64,000 nt of DNA from Agarilytica sp033852165 (GCA_033852165.1 JAWSUZ010000074.1:124001-188000); one strand, 5' to 3'; positions 9,316-17,781 are shown, counted from the stretch's first letter. A program made the numbers and translations. The notes: generated by a model from the sequence alone, not told the origin.

Positions 9316-9867
9316 GTGGCTGCTGTATTATTTGGCCATACCAAAGACGCTTTCACTGGACCATGTGAGGCGCGGAAGGGCTACTTCGAGCTAGCGGATG
9401 GCTGTACTCTATTCCTCGATGAATTTGGTGAGCTGCCATTGGATTCCCCGCTGCGATTACTTCCGCGTCTTGCAGGAGGGAACAATGAGGCCGTAGGCCA
9501 GACGGGCTATAAAGATAAAAACTTTCTGTTAATGCAAAAAACTTATCCAATCTTATGCGTGGCCAGGTAATATTCGTGAGCTGTAGGCCACGATATTGCG
9601 GGCATCACTATGGCAAACTAGTGATCCTTGAATGACAACGATATACAGGGTGCCGTATTGCAGTCTCACGCACGTGGCGACCAGGTGTTAGGGCGAGACC
9701 TTTCGCAAGGTGTAGATATTAATGGGCTTATAGAGAGTGTTTGCACTCACTGTATTGAGCTGGCTATGCAAGAAAGTGATGGCAGTAAAAGTAAAGCCGC
9801 CGAGATCGTAGGGTTGAAAAACTACCAAACTCTGAACAACTGGATGGAAAAACGCAGCATTAAATAA
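9316..9867 (+). pseudogene. Remnant of sigma-54-dependent activator
   Basis: Pieces of one enhancer-binding protein survive in successive frames. The first, in the frame from 9316, holds LFGHTKDAFTGP (the GAFTGA loop, with its first Gly changed to Asp), ARKGYFELADG and a Walker B region LFLDEFGELPL. After a frameshift near 9530, SYAWPGNIREL appears, followed by a stop. The last piece, from about 9628, ends in a Fis-type helix-turn-helix (SKSKAAEIVGLKNYQTLNNW). The N-terminal sensor domain, Walker A and most of the AAA+ core are gone. This is a decayed, nonfunctional gene; a short DNA-binding peptide from the last piece is conceivable but unlikely. It lies between ydfG and rmuC at the left edge of the accessory region. 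Confidence 0.85.
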
Positions 9868-10030
9868 CACCGAGTTAAAAACTGGCACAGCCTTCGCTAT
9901 GTCTCTTGTGGGAGGGTGTGAAGGAATGTGTTAACGAGTGTGAGTAGGTTTAAACATGCACATTATTTTATGCCCTAAACAAGCACCAAAAGAATACGGG
10001 CTGACACAAAGCCAAATTTAGGAATCGAAC

Positions 10031-11875
10031 ATGACACAACAAGCAATTGTATTGATCTCAATCGCAGCCGTAATAGGCCTAGTGATAGGGTTTTTAATCA
10101 GCACCATTAAGGCGAACGCAAAACGTAAAACCATTGATGAGCAAAATGCTGTACTCACCAACGAGCTAGCCGCACAACAAGACAGGGCTAGCAAACTGTC
10201 AGATCAACTCCAAAGCGCGAATGAATCCGTTCAACGCTTACAGGTTACTGAGGCAGAAAAAGAAACCAAGCTAAGTTCGCTCACAGCCGAGCATGAAAAA
10301 CTGGCGGCCACCAAAACTGAGCAAGATCAACGCATAAGCGAACTGAATGGTGAGCTGACCCAAACCAAAGAAACCCTAAGCGCAACGCGTGCTCAATTTG
10401 AAGCAGAAGTACAAAAAGCGGCCAGTCAGCACACTACGATCGAACACCTCAATGCCGAACTAAAAGTAACCCGTACAGAAGTGACGCAAGTAAAAGATAA
10501 GCATGCCGCCCTAGACAAAAACGCTAAAGGCCTGGAAGTGAGTGCCAACGAAGCAGAGAAAAATCTTGCAGAAGTAAAGCAGCGCTTAGATGAACTGCAA
10601 GTTAAACGCGATCAGCTTCAAGAAAAATACACCAGCCTTTCGTCTGAATACGTCGAATTAAAAACCTCATTGGACGAACGGGATATAAGCCACAAAGAAA
10701 AGCTCGCGCAGCTAGAGGAAAATAAACAAGCCCTCACTAAAGAATTCGAAAACCTCGCCAATAAAATCTTCGAAGAAAAAGGTAAAACTTTTACCGATAC
10801 CAGCAAGTCCAGCATCGATGTCATGCTCAAACCCTTTCGTGAGCAAATCGACGGTTTCCAAAAGCGCATTAACGAAGTTCACGATGCTTCTACCCAGGGC
10901 AATGCTAGCCTTAACGCAGAAATTAAAAAGGTATTGGATATCGGCCTAAAAATGAGTGCCGAAGCGACCAACCTAACCTCAGCCTTAAAAGGCGACTCGC
11001 AAAAACGTGGTGCGTGGGGCGAAGCGCAATTGGAGCGAACACTCGAAATGAGCGGCCTGGTACAAGATACCCACTTCGAAAAACAAAGCGCCTTTAAAGA
11101 TGAGGACGGCAAACGCAGGCAAACTGATTACATCATCAAACTGCCGGGTGAAAAACACATCATCATCGACAGTAAAGTTTCACTGCTGGCCTACGACAGA
11201 AGTATTTCCGCGAAAACCGATGAAGAATACAACCTCGCCGTGGCCGAACACATCAAGGCCGTCAAAAGTCACATCGACGACCTCGCGTCAAAAGACTACA
11301 CCAACCTTGTCGGCGTGCGCAGCCCCAACTTTGTATTGATGTTTATGCCCATCGAGCCGGCCTATATCGAAGCGCTTAAAAACACCAAAGACCTTTTTAA
11401 TTACGGTTACGAAAAAAGCATCGTCTTAGTGTCGCACACCACCCTCATTCCCATTTTACGTACCGTCGCCAACCTATGGGTCATGGAACAAAGCAATAAA
11501 GAAGCCCGCGAAATCAGTGATCGAGCTGGGCTGATATACAACAATGTGTGCACGCTTGCCGAAAAGCTAAATAAATTAGGCAATACGCTAAACTCGGCCA
11601 GTAACCACTATAACGACACGGTAAAAAGCCTTGTGGGTAAGCAGGGGCTACATGGGAAGGTCGAGAGGTTTACGCAGTTATCGAGTAAAGTCACGAAAAC
11701 AATGCCAGCACTCGAAGCGAAGCATATGGATTTTGAAACAGAAAAACTCACCTTGGTGGCTGAACCGATACTTGGTGAAGCTGAACTCACTGAAGATTTG
11801 CTGGCTGAAGTTGCTGACGAATCAGAGGAACTGTCAGTGGAGCAGCCGGTTAAGGGGCAGTTAAATCATGATTGA
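10031..11875 (+). CDS. rmuC: DNA recombination protein RmuC
   Basis: The 614-residue product begins with one membrane segment (about residues 5-25), then a long coiled coil rich in Glu/Lys/Gln (about 30-235), then the RmuC nuclease-like domain. That domain shows GDSQKRGAWGEAQLERTLE, IIDSKVSLLAYD and NFVLMFMPIEPAY. RmuC limits inversions at short inverted repeats in E. coli and is related to PD-(D/E)XK nucleases. It is longer than the roughly 475-residue E. coli protein, mostly through the coiled coil and a C-terminal acidic tail. A TTTAGGAATC ribosome site precedes the ATG. It looks intact although its neighbours on both sides are decayed genes. Confidence 0.94.
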   Translation: MTQQAIVLISIAAVIGLVIGFLISTIKANAKRKTIDEQNAVLTNELAAQQDRASKLSDQLQSANESVQRLQVTEAEKETKLSSLTAEHEKLAATKTEQDQRISELNGELTQTKETLSATRAQFEAEVQKAASQHTTIEHLNAELKVTRTEVTQVKDKHAALDKNAKGLEVSANEAEKNLAEVKQRLDELQVKRDQLQEKYTSLSSEYVELKTSLDERDISHKEKLAQLEENKQALTKEFENLANKIFEEKGKTFTDTSKSSIDVMLKPFREQIDGFQKRINEVHDASTQGNASLNAEIKKVLDIGLKMSAEATNLTSALKGDSQKRGAWGEAQLERTLEMSGLVQDTHFEKQSAFKDEDGKRRQTDYIIKLPGEKHIIIDSKVSLLAYDRSISAKTDEEYNLAVAEHIKAVKSHIDDLASKDYTNLVGVRSPNFVLMFMPIEPAYIEALKNTKDLFNYGYEKSIVLVSHTTLIPILRTVANLWVMEQSNKEAREISDRAGLIYNNVCTLAEKLNKLGNTLNSASNHYNDTVKSLVGKQGLHGKVERFTQLSSKVTKTMPALEAKHMDFETEKLTLVAEPILGEAELTEDLLAEVADESEELSVEQPVKGQLNHD

Positions 11876-11939
11876 GTGAGAAAAAAAGTCCATAGTTGCC
11901 GATTGCTTTAGTGGCGGCCATTTGTCCTGTGGTGAGCCA

Positions 11940-12255
11940 GTCCAAGCTGCAGGTCAGCCAGAGTGTTAATCAGCATATGGTGCAGGCTTCTGGCACACAG
12001 GACGGATCATTATCGAGCATGAGCAGCAAGGCAGTGAGCGGGCGAGCTATGGTAAACATCAGCTAAAGTTCATCACAGCTCACGGCAGAATTTGGTCGTG
12101 GTTTTGACGTGCCTAACCTGCGAAATATACGCAAATTTTACCAGGCCTATCCAATTTAGGACGCACTGCTTACCGAATTGAGCTGGTCCCACTATCGCAA
12201 GCTCATTCACCTGGAAAGCACCACTGCCAGAGACTGGTACATGCAAGAAAGCATC
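11940..12255 (+). pseudogene. Broken YhcG-family (DUF1016) nuclease gene
   Basis: Three frames in turn match the N-terminal domain of the YhcG/DUF1016 family. SQSVNQHMVQA comes first; then, after a shift, WHTGRIIIEHEQQ and SERASYGKHQLK; then, after another shift, LTAEFGRGFDVPNLRNIRKF followed by an internal stop and ELSWSHYRKLIHLES and ARDWYMQE. The match is cut off at 12255, exactly where the duplicated phosphatidyltransferase fragment begins, so the C-terminal PD-(D/E)XK nuclease domain is missing. At least two frameshifts plus one in-frame stop mean the gene is dead. YhcG-like nucleases often sit in restriction or defence clusters, which suggests an eroded defence locus. Confidence 0.82.
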
Positions 12256-12405
12256 TTGTGCAATCTCGTGACATTTAAACCACGCACGGCCAAGCGCAAG
12301 GCAAAATTGACTGAGGGCAAAAAACCACAGCATAGGAGTTAAGCTATCGAGTATTAAGGCTAACGAGAGCATAAAAATAAACACCCCCTCATTGACATAC
12401 ACAAT
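12256..12405 (-). pseudogene. Duplicated 3' fragment of CDP-alcohol phosphatidyltransferase
   Basis: These 150 bases match 15459-15608 at all but two positions (at the paired bases 12362 and 12375). They encode, in reverse, the last 50 or so residues of the phosphatidyltransferase gene at 15.4-16.2 kb, including LALGRAWFKCHEIAQ. The fragment is in the same orientation as the intact copy, so the two form a direct repeat 3.2 kb apart. It abuts the broken YhcG gene on one side and the truncated IS66 transposase on the other. It has no start or complete domain and cannot be functional. Confidence 0.92.
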
Positions 12406-13340
12406 TGACTAATATTACCCAACGCGGCATTGAGTTACTCAGACCCATCGTTGAAGCCATGCTACAACACGTATTACAAAGTAAAGTGCTCGCGATGGAT
12501 GAAACGCCAATAAAAGCGGGGAGAAAACAAAAAGGGAAATTAAAACAAGGATACTTTTGGCCGATCTACGGTGAAGATGATGAAATCGTTTTTACCTATC
12601 ATGCAGGCCGGGGCAGACAGCATATAGAGAGCATTATTAAGACGCGGTTTCAGGGTACCCTGCTAACAGATGGGTATGCGGCTTATGCTCGCTATGTCGC
12701 TAAAACAGAAGGCGTTGATCATGCGCAATGCTGGGCGCATACGCGCCGTAAATTTATCGAAGCCGAATCGAATTATCCCGAATTGGCAACTCAAATGCTG
12801 AGCTACATTCGACAACTTTATCGTGTTGAGGACAGCCTTCGAGAGAACGCGTTAAGCAACGATAAAAAACGCGAATATCGCTTAGAGCATAGTAAGCCGG
12901 TTATTGGCGAAATTGTGGAGTGGTGTCATCAGCAATTACGACAAAATGAATTTGTGCCTAAAGACCCTCTAGGTAAAGCGATTCGTTATCTACTCAACAG
13001 GGAAGATGAGCTTAAAACTTTCTTGGAAAATCCGGGCGTGGCGATTGATGCGAATCACTTGGAACGAGAGATTAGAGCGATCCCAATGGGGAGAAAAAAC
13101 TGGCTTTTTTGTTGGTCAGAACTGGGCGGGGAACATGTTGGACTCATTCAAAGTTTAATCAGCACGTGCAAGCTTCAAGGCATTAATCCGCATACCTATT
13201 TGACGGATGTGTTACAGCGAGTGAGTCAACATCCAGCGGCTAAAGTAGAAGAGTTGACACCGCGTTTATGGAAGGACCTTTTCGTGAATGATCCTCTGCG
13301 CTCACCTTTGGAACGAGATTGCAATTACGCCAGAGAATGA
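12405..13340 (+). mobile_element. IS66-family transposase, 5'-truncated
   Basis: The frame encodes the C-terminal 310 residues of an IS66 TnpC transposase. Catalytic residues of the DDE domain are visible: the Asp in LAMDETPIKAG, the Asp in LLTDGYAAY and the Glu in NHLEREIRAIP. CWAHTRRKF and the NPHTYLTDVL tail are also typical. Full-length TnpC is usually around 500 residues, so the zinc-finger and leucine-zipper N-terminus (some 190 residues) is missing. The sequence begins abruptly at the end of the duplicated phosphatidyltransferase fragment, and no tnpA/tnpB lie upstream. The last residues after DPLRS differ from the family and probably read into the adjoining IS3 remnant. It is not expected to transpose. 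Confidence 0.9.
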
Positions 13341-13535
13341 ACGCTTACGATCATGAGGACTATCGCACCATGACTGATGCCAAACAGAGTTTGTTTGAAT
13401 ACATTGAAATTTTTTATAATCGGCAACGAAGACATTCTTACTTGGGTTATATTAGCCCGGTAGAATACGAGAGGCGAAATGCCTCTCACTAAAACCGTCC
13501 GCTTTATTGGGGGAACCTCAGAGTAAGCTGCATCC
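13341..13535 (+). mobile_element. IS3-family remnant (transposase C-terminus and right end)
   Basis: Read forward from about 13345, the sequence encodes TDAKQSLFEYIEIFYNRQR, then RHSYLGYISPVEYERR and a stop at 13491. This is the conserved C-terminus of the OrfB integrase of IS3 elements. The bases after the stop (CCGTCCGCTTTATTGGGGG...) look like an IS3-type terminal repeat, so the element's right end is at roughly 13520-13535. The rest of the element is absent. It is fused directly to the IS66 fragment. Confidence 0.85.
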
Positions 13536-13559
13536 AAAATATGGTTTAGTCCGTTAAAG

Positions 13560-13593
13560 CGTCACCTTATTCATCCTCCTTGGATAAGTGACG
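13560..13593 (-). terminator. Candidate hairpin downstream of the cassette
   Basis: CGTCACCTTAT and ATAAGTGACG can pair with one bulged base around a 13-base loop, just past the stop of the nucleotidyltransferase gene. There is no clear U-tract on the reverse strand, so termination activity is uncertain. Confidence 0.35.
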
Positions 13594-13623
13594 GTGCCGT
13601 TCAAACGGAAAAATTATATCGAG

Positions 13624-14382
13624 TTAGATTGAATAGCAAAAAATACTCTTTGCTAAAGCAAAGTCTTCTTTGGTATCTATTTCGGTCCATTTGAGTCCGG
13701 TAATATCCAAAGTATTAAAAGTAACATTTTTCTCAATTAATCGCTCATAGGCAGCTTCATAATAGGCTTGATGATTTTCTTGTGAGGCCATCATAATTTT
13801 TAGCTCGGCAAATAAAAGTTTTGCCGTGGCTTTGCTAATTTTTTCAATGCCAATAGATTCTCCAATCGCTTTTTCAGGGTCGACTTCTTTGCTGGCTTTT
13901 AGTACCTTGTTTTGCTCATCTACAATCACCTTAATTTCTTCTGCATCAAGATTGATATCTTTATCAATGCATAAACAATTGGCATATTCACTATTGATTA
14001 ACTGGCTAAGGATTTTTTGATCAAAGACAACATCCGCATCAAATTTTATAAAGTCACTGTTTTGGACAAAAGGTTCGGTGAGCATCAAAGAATACCCAGT
14101 ATTGGTTACTTCATATCGCTCATTAGTTACAAACTGGACGTTTAAATCAGGAAAGTTAGTCGCCACATAGTCTTTAATTTGCTGCTGTAAATAACCTAGT
14201 ACAAGGACAACATCGTTAATACCACATGCCTGCAGATGAGAAACCATCATGTGCAAAATGGTATGTTCTCCTATTTTTAATAGACTTTTAGGACAATTAT
14301 CCGTTAATGGCCGGATCCTAGAGCCGACACCGGCAGCGAGAATGATAGCTTTAATCTTTGTCTTTGGTGCTTGGTTTTTCAT
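13624..14382 (-). CDS. PntC/LicC-like nucleotidyltransferase
   Basis: This 252-residue protein is a single-domain sugar-nucleotidyltransferase-fold enzyme of the phosphocholine/2-aminoethylphosphonate cytidylyltransferase type. The N-terminal nucleotide-binding loop is LAAGVGSRIRPLTD, followed by the conserved CPKSLLKIG Lys. FDADVVFD (Asp 115 and 117) supplies the metal ligands, and the C-terminal WTEIDTKEDF closes the active site. In LicC and PntC such enzymes make CDP-choline or CDP-aminoethylphosphonate. Its neighbours, two CDP-alcohol phosphatidyltransferases and an AEP-transaminase-like enzyme, support activation of a phosphorylated or phosphonate head group with CTP. The gene is last in a leftward cassette, AT-rich, and borders IS remnants. 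Substrate identity is inference; a glycerol- or sugar-phosphate substrate is possible. Confidence 0.85.
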   Translation of the reverse strand: MKNQAPKTKIKAIILAAGVGSRIRPLTDNCPKSLLKIGEHTILHMMVSHLQACGINDVVLVLGYLQQQIKDYVATNFPDLNVQFVTNERYEVTNTGYSLMLTEPFVQNSDFIKFDADVVFDQKILSQLINSEYANCLCIDKDINLDAEEIKVIVDEQNKVLKASKEVDPEKAIGESIGIEKISKATAKLLFAELKIMMASQENHQAYYEAAYERLIEKNVTFNTLDITGLKWTEIDTKEDFALAKSIFCYSI

Positions 14383-14507
14383 GTTTTCACTCTAAATCCT
14401 TAAATTTATCATTAAAAGACTTAACAATTTTTAATAACATTATTGATACAATACTCAAGGGTAATATGCCATCAGTATCCTGATATAAAATATGTTTTGT
14501 GGAAAAC

Positions 14508-15170
14508 TCAACCATACAAAGTAATTAATTTTTCGCCATAAAATAATGAGAATATGATGGTGTAGGCAATCAGCACATAATACCAACCACCACTGAGTTT
14601 TGGCGTTCTGATGGGCGCTACATTAAGAAACGCGATTGATAGAATAACCCCGTAGAGCAGGTAAACAAATTGAGACGGTTCAAGTATGCCATCAAAGATA
14701 AAAACAAAAACAAGAATAATCGCATTGTTATCAATGGCCATGCCTTGATAGGTAGACTCTCCATCTAAACTAAAAACATTGAAGTAACTCAAGCGTAACA
14801 CCCCTGCGGCGACAATAATAAATGCGCCAGGGAAAAACCAAGGACTAAAATCGCCATAACTCAGTAAGATAACTGCAGGGCAAATGCCAAAGCTGATAAT
14901 ATCAATTAAGGAATCGAGTTGACCACCAAACTGCCCTTGTATTTTTGTTCTACCTTTAATTTTTCTGGCGATAATGCCATCGCTCCAATCGAAGAACACG
15001 GCCAGAAGCAGAGCTATCATTGTTGCGGGAAATAGTGAGATAAAGGCAAAATACATGGCTAATAACGCAGCTAAAAGCCCTGCTAATGAACATAGGTTAG
15101 GTAAATCGTTGGCAAACGATAATATGCTCGGTGGTGCTGGTTTGTTATTGATGGTTTCTTTTGATGACAT
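14508..15170 (-). CDS. PssA-like CDP-alcohol phosphatidyltransferase
   Basis: A 220-residue membrane enzyme with about six hydrophobic segments. The catalytic motif is present as SDGIIAR (residues 63-69), then GGQLDSLID (82-90), so all three motif Asp residues and the Gly are kept. However, 12 residues separate the Arg from the Gly, where the family pattern D-G-x2-A-R-x8-G-x3-D-x3-D has eight. DIISFGICPA after the motif is typical of phosphatidylserine synthase (PssA) relatives. It should transfer a phospho-alcohol from a CDP-linked donor at the inner membrane. It lies 125 bases upstream of the nucleotidyltransferase and probably uses its product, or else makes the acceptor lipid. Confidence 0.88.
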   Translation of the reverse strand: MSSKETINNKPAPPSILSFANDLPNLCSLAGLLAALLAMYFAFISLFPATMIALLLAVFFDWSDGIIARKIKGRTKIQGQFGGQLDSLIDIISFGICPAVILLSYGDFSPWFFPGAFIIVAAGVLRLSYFNVFSLDGESTYQGMAIDNNAIILVFVFIFDGILEPSQFVYLLYGVILSIAFLNVAPIRTPKLSGGWYYVLIAYTIIFSLFYGEKLITLYG

Positions 15171-15446
15171 GCTTAATTCTCAAGTAATATTTTAATTAAC
15201 ACCAGGAGATTACCCTTGGTGCTTATTTTGATTCAACGAGCTTACTTTCACTTTGTTAGGTCAAATCTTTCCTTCATTATTTGCGTTGTTTTGATAGCCG
15301 ATAATTGGCTATGATTAATTTTTATATGATTATTAATGTTAAAGTCATTGCTATGAGTATTTACCAATAATAATGTTGAAAACTGTCATCCCTGATAAGT
15401 TGCTTGCTACTTTTAGAGCGACGGTTAACAGGACGTTGTCAACCAG

Positions 15447-16202
15447 CTAGCTGTCAATTTGTGCAATCTCGTGACATTTAAACCACGCACGGCCAAGCGC
15501 AAGGCAAAATTGACTGAGGGCAAAAAACCACAGCATAGGAGTTAAGCTATCGAGTATTAAGGCTGACGAGAGCATAACAATAAACACCCCCTCATTGACA
15601 TACACAATCTTGCGTTGCTCAGCAATGAACCAGCGTAAATTTGCCCTTAGTCCAAAGCCCAGCCCCGCAACATCCATTTTTTTAGCCGCAGACTCTTGTT
15701 GAGCTAGTTCAATTAAATAGTGACTGTTTTGACTCATTTGTGTATGAAAACCAGCATATTTCACATAGCCTCTGAACGAGTATGATGCGACACCGATAAA
15801 AGCTAAAAAGACCGGTAATACTTGCTGGGTTTGACTAAAGGCGGCATAAGCGGTTGCCCCGAACCAAAGCGCCACCTGTATTTCATCGGTGAGTTTGTCA
15901 TAATAGCCACCGACGACCGAGGTTGTTTTACGATAGCGAGCCATTTGCCCGTCCATGCAATCAAACACGTGACTTAAATGGATCAATAGCGCAGCAATAA
16001 TAAAATTTTGGCTGCCGCCAAATATGATAAAAACAGCGGCAATAATTGCGGTGATAAAAGAAATCAAGGTGATTTTATTGGGCGTTAACCATTTTATATC
16101 AACGGCCAAACAATTAAGACCAATGGCCATTGGAGAGGTGGCAAATGACGACCACCATTCATCGCCCTTCGTTGCCCACAAACGAGCAAGTTTAGTACTC
16201 AT
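15447..16202 (-). CDS. CDP-alcohol phosphatidyltransferase, second type
   Basis: This 251-residue multi-spanning protein has a textbook CDP-alcohol phosphatidyltransferase motif: MDGQMAR (residues 83-89), eight residues, GGYYDKLTD (98-106). The sequence differs from the PssA-like neighbour and is closer to uncharacterised transferases found with nucleotidyltransferases. It starts 15 bases after the stop of the aminotransferase gene, so the two are likely one operon. Its last ~50 codons are duplicated at 12.3 kb. Two different transferases in one cassette could act in sequence, or on separate acceptors such as diacylglycerol and a glycan. The reaction is inferred from the motif; donor and acceptor are unknown. 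Confidence 0.88.
   Translation of the reverse strand: MSTKLARLWATKGDEWWSSFATSPMAIGLNCLAVDIKWLTPNKITLISFITAIIAAVFIIFGGSQNFIIAALLIHLSHVFDCMDGQMARYRKTTSVVGGYYDKLTDEIQVALWFGATAYAAFSQTQQVLPVFLAFIGVASYSFRGYVKYAGFHTQMSQNSHYLIELAQQESAAKKMDVAGLGFGLRANLRWFIAEQRKIVYVNEGVFIVMLSSALILDSLTPMLWFFALSQFCLALGRAWFKCHEIAQIDS
15459..15608. repeat. 150-bp direct repeat, intact-gene copy
   Basis: The segment inside the second phosphatidyltransferase gene recurs at 12256-12405 with two mismatches and no gaps. The two copies enclose 3.05 kb that contains the IS66 and IS3 remnants, the nucleotidyltransferase and the PssA-like gene. Recombination between them would delete all of these. Confidence 0.93.
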
Positions 16203-16217
16203 ATATTTTTTCGTGAA

Positions 16218-17393
16218 TTAGGGCGTGGCGAAGGATAAATCTGCAACATTCGAGTTATAAGCCGGCAGGAAATTTTCACTGACATGGTTAGGTTTGTCAT
16301 TAACCAGTACAAAGCTTGCTAATACCTCGGTCAATGATGATAAGAAGAAATGAATGTCTTCATCTGACAACTCCCCAATATTACCAACTTGAAATACCTT
16401 GCCCTTAAAACAGCCTTTACCTTCATAAACAATAATAGACTTTTCACGTAACTTCTGACGGAAATCATACATGTTAATGTGCTTTGGCAGACGAACTGTT
16501 GTTAATACAGAACACATATCTTTTTCAGCTATTAAAAACTTCAGCCCTAATTTCGACATACCTTGTCTTAAACGTTTGGCCCTGTTTTTTATTAAGGCAT
16601 AACGTTCGGACACACCTTCATTAAGTATATTGGCTAATGCTTGCTCTAAAGCAAAAAACAGATGTACTGCCGGTGTATTGGGGGTTTGAGAAACATTTTT
16701 AATAAATTGGTAAAATTTATATAAATTTAGATACATGGTTTTAACAGGTAATGTTTTGAGTTTTTCGAATGCAGATATTTTACCAAGGACAAAAGATAAA
16801 CCTGAATACGACCCCATAGCTTTTGAGCTTGAACTGGAAAAGAAATCGATATGACATTTTTCCATATCAATCTCTTCAGCACCGGCAGAGCTAACTCCAT
16901 CGACAATAAACAAGGCATTGTGCGCTTTGGCTAATGCGCCGACTTCCCGGATCGAATTTAACATCCCTGAGCTGGTTTCATGATGAACCATAGCGACTAC
17001 ATTAATTCTATTGTGTTTAAGGTATCCCTCAATTTTTTCCAAATTTAACGCTTCACCCCACGGAAAATCTAACCTGAAGGTGTTTTTATTGTGGATGCTA
17101 GATATATCGGCTAAGCGTTCACCAAATTCACCATTGGTAAGTATGAGAATATTTTTATCACCCACGACTGAGGAAAGCATAGATTCATTTGCCGCCGTGC
17201 CAGAGCCGGTAATAACCACAGCCCTATAATGAGACGGCTCAACATCAAATGTTTTCAGTAATTTACTTTCAATGCTCTGTAATAAATGGTCAAAATCAAC
17301 CTCCCGATGACAAATATCCTCGCTACAAATGGCCTGTCTGACATTCTCTGCCACATTGACAGGGCCAGGTGTAAATAAAAGGTACTTACTCAT
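16218..17393 (-). CDS. AEP-transaminase-like class V aminotransferase
   Basis: The 391-residue product is a fold-type I PLP enzyme. It opens with LLFTPGPVNV and has the cofactor loop TGSGTAANE (63-70), the PLP-ring Asp 165 in FIVDGVSSAG and the Schiff-base Lys 191 in SSSSSKAMGS. These match 2-aminoethylphosphonate:pyruvate transaminase (PhnW), and DICHREVDFDHLL near residue 27 resembles the transaminase half of fused PntC proteins. It may interconvert an aldehyde such as phosphonoacetaldehyde and its amine. The frame extends upstream to 17531, but GGAGACAAT in front of the ATG at 17393 and the family's N-terminus favour that start. It is the first gene of the leftward cassette. A serine or alanine transaminase role is the main alternative. 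Confidence 0.87.
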   Translation of the reverse strand: MSKYLLFTPGPVNVAENVRQAICSEDICHREVDFDHLLQSIESKLLKTFDVEPSHYRAVVITGSGTAANESMLSSVVGDKNILILTNGEFGERLADISSIHNKNTFRLDFPWGEALNLEKIEGYLKHNRINVVAMVHHETSSGMLNSIREVGALAKAHNALFIVDGVSSAGAEEIDMEKCHIDFFSSSSSKAMGSYSGLSFVLGKISAFEKLKTLPVKTMYLNLYKFYQFIKNVSQTPNTPAVHLFFALEQALANILNEGVSERYALIKNRAKRLRQGMSKLGLKFLIAEKDMCSVLTTVRLPKHINMYDFRQKLREKSIIVYEGKGCFKGKVFQVGNIGELSDEDIHFFLSSLTEVLASFVLVNDKPNHVSENFLPAYNSNVADLSFATP

Positions 17394-17679
17394 ATTGTCT
17401 CCAATAAATAAAATAACAAATAAGTGATACGATAATCCCATTGTCCTCATCAGCTCGTTTAACGAACTGACGGTTAATGCTTCGGGTGAAATATGTTGGC
17501 AATAGACCCTAACTTTGAACTCTTGTATCACTATTCAATTCGGAGACAACGGTTTAGAAAACTTTGGATAGAAAGCAAGGTAATTGCTTTAGGCTATCGA
17601 CGGGGAATTAGTGACGAGCATTGGGCTTGAGCTAAAAAGTTGCTCTAGAAATTCTTGCAGTTGTCGAAACAGAGAAATA

Positions 17680-17710
17680 CAGGAATGCAGGAATGCAGGA
17701 ATGCAGGAAT
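17680..17710. repeat. Tandem 8-bp repeat (CAGGAATG)
   Basis: CAGGAATG occurs three times head to tail, followed by CAGGAAT. This is a short simple-sequence array upstream of the aminotransferase gene. Copy number could vary between strains. Confidence 0.9.
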
Positions 17711-17757
17711 AATAAAATCTACTGCGCGACAGTTTAACTGAGCATGAGTGCGGAATC

Positions 17758-17781
17758 AAGTAATTTTATATAAAATTACTT
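17758..17781. promoter_or_regulatory. 24-bp perfect palindrome
   Basis: AAGTAATTTTAT and its exact complement meet without a spacer, giving a fully symmetric AT-only core. It lies about 365 bases upstream of the aminotransferase start. It could be an operator for a dimeric repressor or simply a cruciform-prone AT site. Confidence 0.5.

Noticed and set aside
12073..12402. Reverse 109-codon frame that looks like a small membrane protein
   Set aside because: It is the duplicated end of the phosphatidyltransferase fused to antisense of the broken YhcG gene, not a gene of its own.
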